A stretch of DNA of 6,977 nt from JAPSGM01 sp036556985 (GCA_036556985.1 DATBIK010000006.1:1-6977), one strand, 5' to 3'; positions 1-5,797 are shown, counted from the stretch's first letter. The notes: generated by a model not told the origin, from the letters alone. Numbers and translations are program-made.

Positions 1-1
1 G

Positions 2-580
2 GGGGCCTGCTCCAGTGCCCCGGGCACGCAGGGGCCGGGGTCGTCCCGGGTGACTCCATCGCCGGGCGGCTCATCGCCCGCGGAGATCGCGTCGCCCGCG
101 GCCACCGCGACCACCCAAGGCAGCGCCGGGCCGTCGAACGCGCCGCTCAGCAGCGACCCGCTGCATGCCCTGGAGCTGGTCGACGTGGCCAGCGGCGAGA
201 GGTTCACCATCGGCCAGCTCGCCGCCAGCCAACCGGTCCTGCTCGAGACGATGGCCATCTGGTGCTCGAACTGCCGCGCCCAGATGCACAACGTGGTGGC
301 CGCCCACAACCAGGCGAGCTTCCACAGCATCTCGCTGGACGTCGACCCGACGGAGCAGCCCGGGGATCTCGCCGCCTACGCGCAGCGCGAGGGTTTCGAC
401 TGGCGCTTCGCGATGGCCGATGCCGAGCTGCTGGCCACGCTCCGAGACCGTTTCGGAACCGCCATCGCCGCCCCGCCGGGCATGCCCAAGGTCCTCTTCC
501 GCACCGACGGCAGCATCGAGCTCATCGGGCTCGGTGAGCTGTACAGCGCGGAGCAGGTCGCGCAGGCCGTCGGCGGCTGA
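2..580 (+). CDS. Thioredoxin-like (TlpA/DsbE-type) lipoprotein, 5' end cut by the window edge
   Basis: This is the C-terminal part of an extracytoplasmic thiol-disulfide protein. The frame is open from base 2, where it reads GACSSAPGTQ. The Cys at 8-10 preceded by Gly-Ala looks like the end of a lipobox, so the signal peptide and true start lie left of the window. The GTG at 50 is probably internal. A Ser/Pro/Ala/Thr-rich linker runs to about base 150 and would tether the domain to the outer membrane face. The thioredoxin domain follows: a strand (PVLLETMAIW), the redox motif WCSNC at 260-274, and the region APPGMPKVLF around 467-499, whose M-P pair fits the cis-proline loop. The next gene is CcdA-like, starting 19 bases downstream, and trxB follows, so CcdA is its likely reductant. 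The thioredoxin fold is near certain. Whether the protein serves cytochrome c maturation or general disulfide reduction cannot be told. Confidence 0.85.
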   Translation, partial: GACSSAPGTQGPGSSRVTPSPGGSSPAEIASPAATATTQGSAGPSNAPLSSDPLHALELVDVASGERFTIGQLAASQPVLLETMAIWCSNCRAQMHNVVAAHNQASFHSISLDVDPTEQPGDLAAYAQREGFDWRFAMADAELLATLRDRFGTAIAAPPGMPKVLFRTDGSIELIGLGELYSAEQVAQAVGG

Positions 581-599
581 ACGGCGGGGCGACGCAGCG

Positions 600-1301
600 G
601 TGGGTGAGCTGGTCGCGGCCGTCAGCCTCGGTATCGGCGCCACCATCACGCCCTGCATCCTGCCGCTGTATCCCGCCTTCCTCGCCTACCTGACCGGCGC
701 GACCACCGTCGCCGCCGCGGCTCCCGGTGGGGCGGCGGCGCTCCCCGGCCCACGGCTGACGCCCATCGCCGCAGCCGCGCTGGTGTGGGCCGGCGTCGTC
801 ATCGGCATGGTGGCCATCGGCGGCGTGCTCGCGGCGCTGGCGATCTCGTTCGGCTCGGTGATCGGCTACCTGCTGCCGATCGCCGACGGCCTGCTCATCC
901 TCCTCGGGGTGCTGCTCCTGCTCGGCCGCAACCCGTTCGCACGGCTGCCGCAGCTCTCCCCGCGCGGCCTGGGCAGCGCCGGCCCGGCGGCCGGCGCGCT
1001 GCTGTACGGGCTCCTCTTCGCGCCGATCGCGCTGCCGTGCAGCGGCCCCTTCCTGATCAGCATCTTCGTGTACAGCATCTCTATCGGCGACGTCGCGGAG
1101 CAGCTGCTGTTCTTCCTCTTCTTCGGCATCGGCTTCGGGCTGCCGCTCTTCGTTCTCGGCGCCCTCGGCCAGGTGCGCGGCGCCCAGCTGGCGCGCGCCA
1201 TGGTTCGCTGGGAGCGGCCGCTGCAGGTGGTCCTGGGCGTGGCCCTGGTCGCCATCGGCCTGTGGGACCTGCGCGAGAACTGGTCGAACATCGTCAGCTG
1301 A
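600..1301 (+). CDS. ccdA: CcdA/DsbD-type transmembrane thiol-disulfide electron carrier
   Basis: The protein would carry reducing equivalents across the membrane from cytosolic thioredoxin to extracytoplasmic thioredoxin-like proteins. With the GTG start at 600 it has 233 residues, the usual CcdA length, and six hydrophobic segments at roughly residues 4-28, 55-80, 88-108, 130-160, 168-190 and 205-223. The two family signatures are present: TPCILPLYPAFLAYLTG with Cys19 in the first helix, and ALPCSGPFL with Cys147 in the fourth. These two cysteines form the redox pair that shuttles electrons in this family. The frame stays open far upstream, but that part overlaps the lipoprotein gene and has no membrane-protein character. 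The start at 600 leaves a 19-base gap with only a weak GGCGGGG ribosome binding site. Co-transcription with the preceding lipoprotein is likely. The family call is firm; the exact partner is inferred from context. Confidence 0.88.
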   Translation: MGELVAAVSLGIGATITPCILPLYPAFLAYLTGATTVAAAAPGGAAALPGPRLTPIAAAALVWAGVVIGMVAIGGVLAALAISFGSVIGYLLPIADGLLILLGVLLLLGRNPFARLPQLSPRGLGSAGPAAGALLYGLLFAPIALPCSGPFLISIFVYSISIGDVAEQLLFFLFFGIGFGLPLFVLGALGQVRGAQLARAMVRWERPLQVVLGVALVAIGLWDLRENWSNIVS

Positions 1302-1309
1302 GGCGGCGG

Positions 1310-1315
1310 TATGCT
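1310..1315 (+). promoter_or_regulatory. Possible -10 element giving a near-leaderless trxB transcript
   Basis: TATGCT fits the TAnnnT form of a -10 box and ends 9 bases before the trxB ATG at 1325, so transcription would begin about 3 bases before the start codon or at it. No Shine-Dalgarno sequence lies at normal distance from that ATG; the nearest purine-rich run, GAGGCGGCGG, is over 13 bases away. No convincing -35 is visible. The same bases contain an ATG beginning a five-codon reading frame, so the match could be chance. Confidence 0.35.
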
Positions 1316-1324
1316 GAACCCGAT

Positions 1325-2329
1325 ATGACCGCGACCGTGCCCCCCACCACCGACGAATCCGCCCAGACCGACTCCCGCCACCGCAAGGTCGCGATCATCG
1401 GCTCCGGCCCCGCCGGCCTGACCGCCGCCATCTACGCCTCCCGGGCCAACCTGGAGCCGATCGTCTTCGCCGGCAACACGCCCCTCGGGCAGCTGATGAT
1501 CACCTCGGACGTCGAGAACTACCCCGGCTTCCCGAACGGGATCCAGGGGCCGGAGCTGATGCAGCTGTTCCGCGAGCAGGCGGAGCGCTTCGGCACGACC
1601 ATGATCGAGAAGGACGTCACCCGCGTCGACTTCGGCGAGCGGCCCTTCCATCTGTGGGTGGGCGAGGACGAATATGTCGCCGATGCCGTGATCGTCGCCA
1701 CCGGGGCATCGGCCCTGTGGCTGGGCCTGTCCTCGGAGGAGGAGTTCCGCGGGCGCGGGGTGAGCGCCTGCGCCACCTGCGACGGCTTCTTCTTCCGCGA
1801 CCGGGAGATCGCGGTGGTCGGCGGGGGAGACACCGCGCTCGAGGAGGCGCTCTTCCTGACCAAGTTCGCGTCGAAGGTGACGATGCTCGTGCGCCGCGAC
1901 CAGTTCCGCGGCAGCAAGATCATGCAGGACCGGGCCTTTGCCCACCCCAAGATCGAGGTCCGCTGGAACACCGAGGTCACCGAGGTCCGCGGTGAGATGA
2001 CGGTCACCGAGCTCGCGCTGCGCGACACGGAGTCCGGCGAGGAGTCGACGCTGGCGGTCCAGGGCCTGTTCGTGGCCATCGGCTACAAGCCGAACACCGA
2101 CCTGTTCCGCGGCCAGCTCGACCTCGACCCGCGCGGCTACTGCCGGACGATCGAGGAGGGGGAGACCGCCACGGCCATCCCCGGCGTGTTCGTGGCCGGC
2201 GACGTCCACGACCACAAGTACCGCCAGGCGGTCACGGCCGCGGGCGAGGGCTGCAAGGCGGCGATCGACGTCGAGCGCTGGCTCGAATCGGTGGGCGAGA
2301 TCGAGGCGGCGACCGCCACGAACTGGTAG
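1325..2329 (+). CDS. trxB: Thioredoxin reductase (NADPH)
   Basis: This FAD enzyme reduces thioredoxin with NADPH in the cytosol. It has 334 residues, and the landmarks are in the family order: an FAD-binding GSGPAG at 26-31, TSDVENYPGFP at 60-70, the redox-active CATC at 149-152 followed by DG, an NADPH-binding GGGDTALEEA at 166-175, VRRDQFR at 189-195 matching the HRRxxxR motif for the NADP 2'-phosphate, and the second FAD motif GVFVAGDV at 287-294. The ATG at 1325 adds a polar tail of about 20 residues before the first strand, slightly longer than in classical TrxB. The upstream genes encode CcdA and a lipoprotein thioredoxin, so this enzyme probably supplies their electrons. The thioredoxin that would connect it to CcdA is not in this window. 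All catalytic residues are intact. Confidence 0.97.
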   Translation: MTATVPPTTDESAQTDSRHRKVAIIGSGPAGLTAAIYASRANLEPIVFAGNTPLGQLMITSDVENYPGFPNGIQGPELMQLFREQAERFGTTMIEKDVTRVDFGERPFHLWVGEDEYVADAVIVATGASALWLGLSSEEEFRGRGVSACATCDGFFFRDREIAVVGGGDTALEEALFLTKFASKVTMLVRRDQFRGSKIMQDRAFAHPKIEVRWNTEVTEVRGEMTVTELALRDTESGEESTLAVQGLFVAIGYKPNTDLFRGQLDLDPRGYCRTIEEGETATAIPGVFVAGDVHDHKYRQAVTAAGEGCKAAIDVERWLESVGEIEAATATNW

Positions 2330-2352
2330 GCGGGTCGTCTCGGCTCGGGGAG

Positions 2353-2515
2353 TTTCCGCCAGGTACGTCTGGTGGGCATGTTAAGCACGATTCCTTGCCC
2401 GTTTCCGCGCAGGAGCGCTCGCCGCGCCGCAACTTCACGCTCAGCGCGAGGGTCCGGCCCGCCCGAGAACCGGCCGCACCCGCATACCATGCTGGGTGGG
2501 CATACCTGGTGGGAA
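2353..2515 (+). ncRNA. Candidate structured RNA between trxB and the DUF1028 gene
   Basis: The 200-base gap between these convergent genes has no convincing coding sequence but folds compactly by eye. Bases 2353-2365 pair with 2503-2515 as an unbroken 13-bp helix (TTTCCGCCAGGTA with TACCTGGTGGGAA). Two of its pairs are G-U, which work only in the + strand RNA. Inside are a possible 6-bp helix 2375-2380/2488-2493, a stem 2418-2422/2446-2450 that a one-base bulge extends by two pairs, and an adjacent stem 2451-2457/2470-2475 with one bulged base. The last two abut at 2450/2451 and could stack. An alternative inner hairpin pairs GGGCA 2374-2378 with TGCCC 2396-2400. I do not recognise a known RNA family or riboswitch, and saw no SRP, 6S or RNase P signature. 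It could be a small RNA or the structured 3' end of the trxB mRNA. A helix this long could arise by chance in GC-rich DNA. Confidence 0.25.
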
Positions 2516-2529
2516 GCGACCAGCCGCGC

Positions 2530-3426
2530 CTATCGGAGGAGCTGTGACGCGAGCTCGGGGGTGACGCCCTCCCGCCCGGCGGTGGCCAGGTGCTCGAGCG
2601 TCGTGCGCCAGCGGGCGTCGGCTGCGAAGGCGATCGCCAGCTCGCGGCGCGCGGCGTCCACGTCGCCGCCCACCGCCAGCTCCACGCCCTTCCAGAAGAC
2701 GAGCTCGTACGCGTCGGGCGCCATGCGCCGCGCCTCCGCATAGCGCTCCGCGGCGCTCATGCCGGCCTTGGCCGCGTCGCCCTCGTCGTCGGTGAGATCG
2801 TAGGCGAGCTGGATCGTCACGATCCGCCGCAGCTCGGGCACGGGATCGGGATGGTCCTCGATGCGCATGTCCAGGATCCGGCCCCGCCACGCGGCGGTAT
2901 GGAGCGCGCCGTCCACGACCATGATCGCCGCCGACTGCCTCCCCCGGACGTCGCCGCCCTCGCGCTCGGCGGCCTCGAGCGCGCGGAGCAGCCGCTCGAC
3001 GAACGACAGCCCCTCGGCCAGTCCCGCCTCGTAGGCCTCGGCCATGGCCGGCCAGCACGTGTCGCGATCGAGCAGGTTGCCCTGCACGGTGAAGCCGTCG
3101 CGCACGAGGTGCCCGGCGGCGGGGATCGTCTCGGACCCGGTGTACGCCGCCGCGCCGCCCCAGGCGTCGACCACGCCGACCTGCCGCTGCTCGGCATGGT
3201 CGTCGGACGCCAGGAGCGCGGCCACGACCTCGCCAGCGGTGCGCCCGGCGCGCAGCAGCTCGAGGCCCACCGGCCCGAACGAGGTGTTGGCCCGGGCCTG
3301 GGTGGCGACCGCCCCGACCCCGGCCTCCAGCCACGGGACGACCGGCCCCACGCCGAGGTAGTGCGACTGGACGGCGACCCCGAAGCGCCCGGTCTTCGGG
3401 TCTCGCGCCACGATGCTGTACGTCAT
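2530..3426 (-). CDS. DUF1028 family protein (Ntn-hydrolase-like) with helical C-terminal extension
   Basis: The protein has 298 residues. The N-terminal ~200 match the DUF1028 family, placed in the Ntn-hydrolase superfamily with unknown substrate. Family landmarks are MTYSIVARDPKTGRFGVAV at 1-19, TQARAN at 42-47 followed by TSFGPVGLELL, QGNLL at 115-119, the RGRQSAAIMVV block at 161-171, and MRIEDHPDPVPELRR at 187-201. If Met1 is removed, Thr2 would be the N-terminal residue, a plausible Ntn nucleophile; this is inferred from the fold class. Residues ~205-298 are helical and Ala-rich (FWKGVELAVGGDVDAARREL), resembling a TPR-like pair of repeats. There is no signal peptide, so it is probably cytosolic. 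It starts at an ATG with a -10-like TAGGCT only 7 bases upstream and no Shine-Dalgarno, suggesting a leaderless mRNA. It is divergent from the YjgR-type ATPase across 62 bp. Confidence 0.88.
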   Translation of the reverse strand: MTYSIVARDPKTGRFGVAVQSHYLGVGPVVPWLEAGVGAVATQARANTSFGPVGLELLRAGRTAGEVVAALLASDDHAEQRQVGVVDAWGGAAAYTGSETIPAAGHLVRDGFTVQGNLLDRDTCWPAMAEAYEAGLAEGLSFVERLLRALEAAEREGGDVRGRQSAAIMVVDGALHTAAWRGRILDMRIEDHPDPVPELRRIVTIQLAYDLTDDEGDAAKAGMSAAERYAEARRMAPDAYELVFWKGVELAVGGDVDAARRELAIAFAADARWRTTLEHLATAGREGVTPELASQLLR

Positions 3427-3433
3427 GGGCAGC

Positions 3434-3439
3434 AGCCTA
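3434..3439 (-). promoter_or_regulatory. -10 element of a probable leaderless promoter for the DUF1028 gene
   Basis: Read on the minus strand, TAGGCT (TAnnnT form) ends 7 bases before the ATG at 3426. Transcription would then begin at or next to the start codon. There is no purine-rich ribosome binding site in the seven bases between (GCTGCCC). No clear -35 is seen; the position where one would fall lies beyond the palindrome at 3440-3451. Confidence 0.5.
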
Positions 3440-3451
3440 GCGGCCGGCCGC
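3440..3451. promoter_or_regulatory. Perfect 12-bp palindrome in the divergent promoter region
   Basis: GCGGCCGGCCGC is fully self-complementary and lies directly upstream of the DUF1028 -10 box, about 25 bp from the -10 box of the divergent ATPase gene. A repressor bound here could act on both promoters. GC-only palindromes occur by chance in DNA of this composition, so this is only a candidate operator. Confidence 0.25.
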
Positions 3452-3476
3452 GTCTCTGGGGAGCCGGATCGCTCCG

Positions 3477-3482
3477 TATACT
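3477..3482 (+). promoter_or_regulatory. -10 element of a probable leaderless promoter for the YjgR-type ATPase
   Basis: TATACT differs from the consensus -10 box TATAAT at one base and ends 6 bases before the GTG at 3489. This places transcription start on or next to the first codon. The bases between (CCGACG) contain no Shine-Dalgarno. A -35 box is not obvious at 16-18 bp upstream. This is the best promoter match in the window. Confidence 0.6.
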
Positions 3483-3488
3483 CCGACG

Positions 3489-5039
3489 GTGAGCGACCCC
3501 ACCTTCCTCGAGGCCATCACCGCCGGGTACGGCTTCGACGGCCCCTCCATCGGCTTCGGCGCCGCGATGCAGGGCGAGCAGGCCCACGTGCAGGCGCCGG
3601 TCCGCGTCCCGCTGGCGATGCTGAACCGCCACGGGCTGGTGGCCGGCGCGACCGGCACCGGCAAGACGAAGACGCTCCAGGTTCTCGCCGAGCAGCTCAG
3701 CCTGGCCGGCGTGCCCAGCTTCATCAGCGACATCAAGGGCGACATTTCGGGGCTCGGGGCGCCGGCGCAGCCGAACGAGAAGCTCAGTGCGCGGGTGGAG
3801 GCCATCGGCCTGGCCGACTATGCGCCGCGGGCCTTCCCGGTGGAGTTCATGACCCTCGTCCGCGACCGGCCGGGCGTCCGGCTGCGCGCCACGGTCGGCT
3901 CCTTCGGGCCGATCCTGCTCAGCAAGGTCATGGAGCTCAACGAGACCCAGCAGAGCGTGCTGGCCCTGGCCTTCAAGTACTCCGAGGACCGCGGCATGGC
4001 GCTCGTCAGCCTCGGCGACCTGCGCGCCCTGCTGAACCACCTCACCACCGATGCGGCGAAGGCGGAGATGGCCGAGTACGGCGGGGTGGCGACTGCCACG
4101 GTGGGGGTCATCGTGCGCAAGATCGTGGAGCTCGAGCAGCAGGATGCCGACGCGTTCTTCGGCGCCCCCGAGTTCGACGTCCACGACCTCATGCGCCTGA
4201 CGGCCGACGGCCACGGCCTCATCAACGTCCTCGAGCTGGCCGACATGCAGGACCGCCCGGCCCTGTTCAGCACGTTCATGATGTGGCTGCTGGCCCGCCT
4301 GTACGAGACGCTCCCGGAGGTCGGCGATCCCGACAAGCCGAAGCTCGTCTTCTTCTTCGACGAGGCGCACCTCCTCTTTCGCGACGCGAACGAGACCTTC
4401 CTCGAGCAGGTGGAGCTCGTGGCACGTCTCATACGCTCCAAGGGAGTTGGCGTCTTCTTCGTCACGCACAGCCCGTCCGATGTCCCCTCCGAGGTGCTCA
4501 CCCAGCTCGGCAACCGGGTACAGCACGCGCTGCGCGCCTTCACCCCCGACGACCTCGAGGTGGTGCGCGCCACGGCCCGCACCTTCCCGGTGAGCACCTT
4601 CTACGAGGTCGAGCGCGAGCTCACCCAGCTGGGGATCGGCGAGGCGATGATCACCGCGCTGAACCCGAAGGGCGTGCCGATGCCCACCGTGCGCACGCTC
4701 ATGCGTCCGCCGATGTCGCTCATGGCGCAGCTCGATCCGGCGGCCTTCGCCGCCGCGGTGGCGGCCTCCGAGATCGCCACGAAGTACGCGACCGACGCGG
4801 ACCCCGCCTCCGCCGCCGATGCCCTGGCCCGACCGCCCGCGGACGCGGCGGAGCCGATGCGCGAGGTCGAGGCGCCTTCCACCGCGCCCGGCGGTGGCGC
4901 GAAGCGGCCCACGCGGGCGCCTGAGCGGGGCGGCGTCGACTGGGGCAAGGTGGCCGAGGAGGGTGCCCGCTTCTCGCGCTCGGGCACGTTCAACACGATC
5001 CTGCGCAGCATCATCAAGGCGGTCACCGGCCGCCGCTGA
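3489..5039 (+). CDS. HerA-like ATPase, YjgR/DUF853 family
   Basis: The protein has 516 residues, the usual size for this family of predicted HerA/FtsK-like P-loop ATPases, whose cellular role is not established. Visible parts are a short N-terminal segment (IGFGAAMQGE), Walker A GATGTGKT at 53-60 with Lys59, FISDIKGDISGL at 78-89 characteristic of the family, Walker B LVFFFDEAHLLF at 286-297 with Asp291 and Glu292, FVTHSPSDVP at 324-333, and QLGNRVQHALRAFTP at 339-353, whose arginines could provide the arginine finger of a ring-shaped hexamer. A low-complexity Ala/Pro linker covers ~436-482. The C-terminal tail FSRSGTFNTILRSIIKAVTG returns to a conserved family motif, so the linker does not mark a truncation. 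The start is GTG at 3489, set by the -10 box just upstream. There is no nuclease (NurA) neighbour, unlike archaeal HerA. The family call is firm; function is open. Confidence 0.93.
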   Translation: MSDPTFLEAITAGYGFDGPSIGFGAAMQGEQAHVQAPVRVPLAMLNRHGLVAGATGTGKTKTLQVLAEQLSLAGVPSFISDIKGDISGLGAPAQPNEKLSARVEAIGLADYAPRAFPVEFMTLVRDRPGVRLRATVGSFGPILLSKVMELNETQQSVLALAFKYSEDRGMALVSLGDLRALLNHLTTDAAKAEMAEYGGVATATVGVIVRKIVELEQQDADAFFGAPEFDVHDLMRLTADGHGLINVLELADMQDRPALFSTFMMWLLARLYETLPEVGDPDKPKLVFFFDEAHLLFRDANETFLEQVELVARLIRSKGVGVFFVTHSPSDVPSEVLTQLGNRVQHALRAFTPDDLEVVRATARTFPVSTFYEVERELTQLGIGEAMITALNPKGVPMPTVRTLMRPPMSLMAQLDPAAFAAAVAASEIATKYATDADPASAADALARPPADAAEPMREVEAPSTAPGGGAKRPTRAPERGGVDWGKVAEEGARFSRSGTFNTILRSIIKAVTGRR

Positions 5040-5058
5040 TCCGTGGGCCGAATGACCC

Positions 5059-5087
5059 TTGCCCGCCCGGCGAGCGCGCGGCATGCT
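5059..5087 (+). promoter_or_regulatory. Weak candidate promoter for the DUF4332 gene
   Basis: TTGCCC at 5059-5064 and CATGCT at 5082-5087 are separated by 17 bp and match the -35 and -10 consensus at 4 and 3 of 6 positions. Transcription would begin about 49 bases before the TTG start. Both matches are poor, and read-through from the ATPase gene (103-bp gap) is a fair alternative. Nothing else is evident in the gap apart from the ribosome binding site. Confidence 0.25.
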
Positions 5088-5130
5088 GGCGGTCCGGCGG
5101 CACGATCGGCGCCGGCTTACGCGAGACACG

Positions 5131-5138
5131 AGGAGGAG
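5131..5138 (+). promoter_or_regulatory. Strong ribosome binding site fixing the TTG start of the DUF4332 gene
   Basis: AGGAGGAG contains a complete AGGAGG Shine-Dalgarno core with six bases between it and the TTG at 5143. This favours that start over upstream starts in the same open frame, which would add Arg-rich sequence unlike the family. Confidence 0.8.
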
Positions 5139-5142
5139 ACCG

Positions 5143-5544
5143 TTGAAGATCGTCGACGTCGAGGGGATCGGCCCTGTCTTCGCCGAGAAGCTGGGGGCCG
5201 CCGGCTGCCAGACCACCGATGACCTCTTGCGCGCGGGGGCGACCCGTGCCGGGCGGGCCTCGCTGGCGGCGCAGACGGGCATCAACGAGGGGATGCTGCT
5301 GGAGTGGGTGAACCACGTCGACCTGATGCGGATCAGGGGCGTGGGCTCCGAGTTCTCCGACATGCTCGAGGCCGCCGGGGTGGACTCGCCCGCCGAGCTC
5401 GCGCGCCGGAACGCCGCCAACCTGGCCCAGACGTTCGGCGAGCTTGACATGGCGCGCAACACGACTCGCCGCATCCCAGGCGAGAAGGAGGTCGCCGGCT
5501 GGATCGAAGAGGCGCAGCGCATGGAGAAGCTCGTCGAGCACTGA
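5143..5544 (+). CDS. DUF4332 family protein with two helix-hairpin-helix units
   Basis: This is a 133-residue predicted cytosolic protein. Two helix-hairpin-helix units are visible: VEGIGPVFAEKLGAAG at 6-21, followed by TTDDLL, and IRGVGSEFSDMLEAAGV at 64-80, followed by DSPAELA. Each has the GIG/GVG hairpin used by such folds to contact nucleic-acid backbones or proteins. The rest is helical, including NAANLAQTFGEL and the charged C-terminal helix WIEEAQRMEKLVEH. DUF4332 proteins have this layout; their function is unknown, and DNA or RNA binding is only suggested by the fold. The start is TTG with a perfect Shine-Dalgarno, in contrast to the leaderless-type genes beside it. It follows the YjgR-type ATPase on the same strand, and a strong hairpin follows 21 bases after its stop. 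Confidence 0.88.
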   Translation: MKIVDVEGIGPVFAEKLGAAGCQTTDDLLRAGATRAGRASLAAQTGINEGMLLEWVNHVDLMRIRGVGSEFSDMLEAAGVDSPAELARRNAANLAQTFGELDMARNTTRRIPGEKEVAGWIEEAQRMEKLVEH

Positions 5545-5565
5545 CCAGCCTGACCGCAGACCGAT

Positions 5566-5597
5566 GCGGCCGCCGGGCATTTCAGCCCGGCGGCCGC
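5566..5597 (+). terminator. Perfect 13-bp GC hairpin after the DUF4332 gene
   Basis: GCGGCCGCCGGGC at 5566-5578 and its exact complement at 5585-5597 enclose the loop ATTTCA. It sits 21 bases after the stop codon, where a terminator is expected. No U-tract follows (TGACTGCTGG), so it may be a U-less terminator of the kind proposed for high-GC bacteria, or a 3'-end-protecting stem. As it is symmetrical it could act on either strand. Confidence 0.65.
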
Positions 5598-5632
5598 TGA
5601 CTGCTGGCCGACTACGCGCCGCACGTCAGTTG

Positions 5633-5648
5633 TACCGATCTATCGGCC
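5633..5648 (-). promoter_or_regulatory. Inverted-repeat site A (CCGATAGAT family)
   Basis: TACCGATCTATCGGCC contains the palindromic core CCGAT-CT-ATCGG at 5635-5646. Read on the minus strand it is CCGATAGATCGGTA, identical over 14 bases to site D at 5800-5813. It is the leftmost of four related sites in this intergenic region and probably a protein-binding site, or one end of a small inverted-repeat element. Confidence 0.5.
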
Positions 5649-5687
5649 GAACTGCACCGGAGGGCGTTTCCGGGAGCCGCCTGTCAC

Positions 5688-5701
5688 ATCTATCGGTGCA
5701 G
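5688..5701 (-). promoter_or_regulatory. Inverted-repeat site B (half-site of the CCGATAGAT family)
   Basis: ATCTATCGG at 5688-5696 is the complement of CCGATAGAT. The outer half of the palindrome is degraded here, so only one good half plus the centre remains. Its centre lies 50 bp from that of site A. The attached CGGTGCAG (5694-5701) is an exact inverted copy of CTGCACCG at 5652-5659, just after site A. Confidence 0.4.
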
Positions 5702-5707
5702 GCTGAG

Positions 5708-5725
5708 CCAGAGGTGCACCACTGG
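5708..5725. promoter_or_regulatory. Near-perfect 18-bp palindrome between sites B and C
   Basis: CCAGAGGTGCACCACTGG is self-complementary except for one symmetric position (A opposite A). It consists of CCAG, the 8-bp perfect palindrome GGTGCACC, and CTGG. It differs in sequence from the four CCGATAGAT sites, so it would be read by a different protein if it is an operator. It could also form a short hairpin tip in RNA. Confidence 0.4.
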
Positions 5726-5748
5726 GCGCAGTTCCGGCGTGGGGTGTG

Positions 5749-5763
5749 CCGATAGATCGATAG
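5749..5763 (+). promoter_or_regulatory. Inverted-repeat site C (CCGATAGAT family)
   Basis: CCGATAGATCGATAG matches site D over the first 11 bases and then departs. It carries CGATAG twice, 8 bp apart. Orientation is opposite to sites A and B. Its centre is 64 bp from site B and 51 bp from site D. Confidence 0.45.
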
Positions 5764-5797
5764 AACCGCGCCTCGAACGGGGCTCAGGCCGATTCTG

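Noticed and set aside
165..599. N-terminal extension of the CcdA frame overlapping the lipoprotein gene
   Set aside because: The extension is Arg/Ser/Trp-rich and lies in the shadow of the thioredoxin domain. CcdA proteins begin close to the first membrane helix, as with the GTG at 600.
1311..1328. Five-codon reading frame (MLNPI) after ccdA whose TGA overlaps the trxB ATG as ATGA
   Set aside because: It could couple translation of trxB, but it is too short to assess, and the same bases explain equally well as a -10 box. There is no independent support.
2374..2400. GGGCA/TGCCC hairpin as the trxB terminator
   Set aside because: The stem is only 5 bp with a 17-base loop, followed by GTTTCC rather than a U-run. 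It also competes with the larger fold proposed for the region.
2353..2515. Known RNAs (SRP, 6S, RNase P, common riboswitches) in the trxB-DUF1028 gap
   Set aside because: I looked for their conserved cores on both strands and found none. A short resemblance to a 6S segment around 2452-2470 is too small to count.
2372..2743. Plus-strand open frame running from the trxB-DUF1028 gap into the DUF1028 gene
   Set aside because: The product is Arg/Ser/Pro-rich without family resemblance, and most of it is antisense to a well-supported gene, as is typical for spurious frames in GC-rich DNA.
5059..5142. Upstream extension of the DUF4332 protein from an earlier TTG
   Set aside because: It would add an Arg-rich stretch unlike the family, and the ideal AGGAGG site points to the TTG at 5143.
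3423..5624. Very long minus-strand open frame opposite the ATPase and DUF4332 genes
   Set aside because: Long antisense frames arise from the high GC3 of the true genes. The translation is His/Arg/Gly-rich and low in recognisable motifs, while the plus strand has clear Walker motifs.
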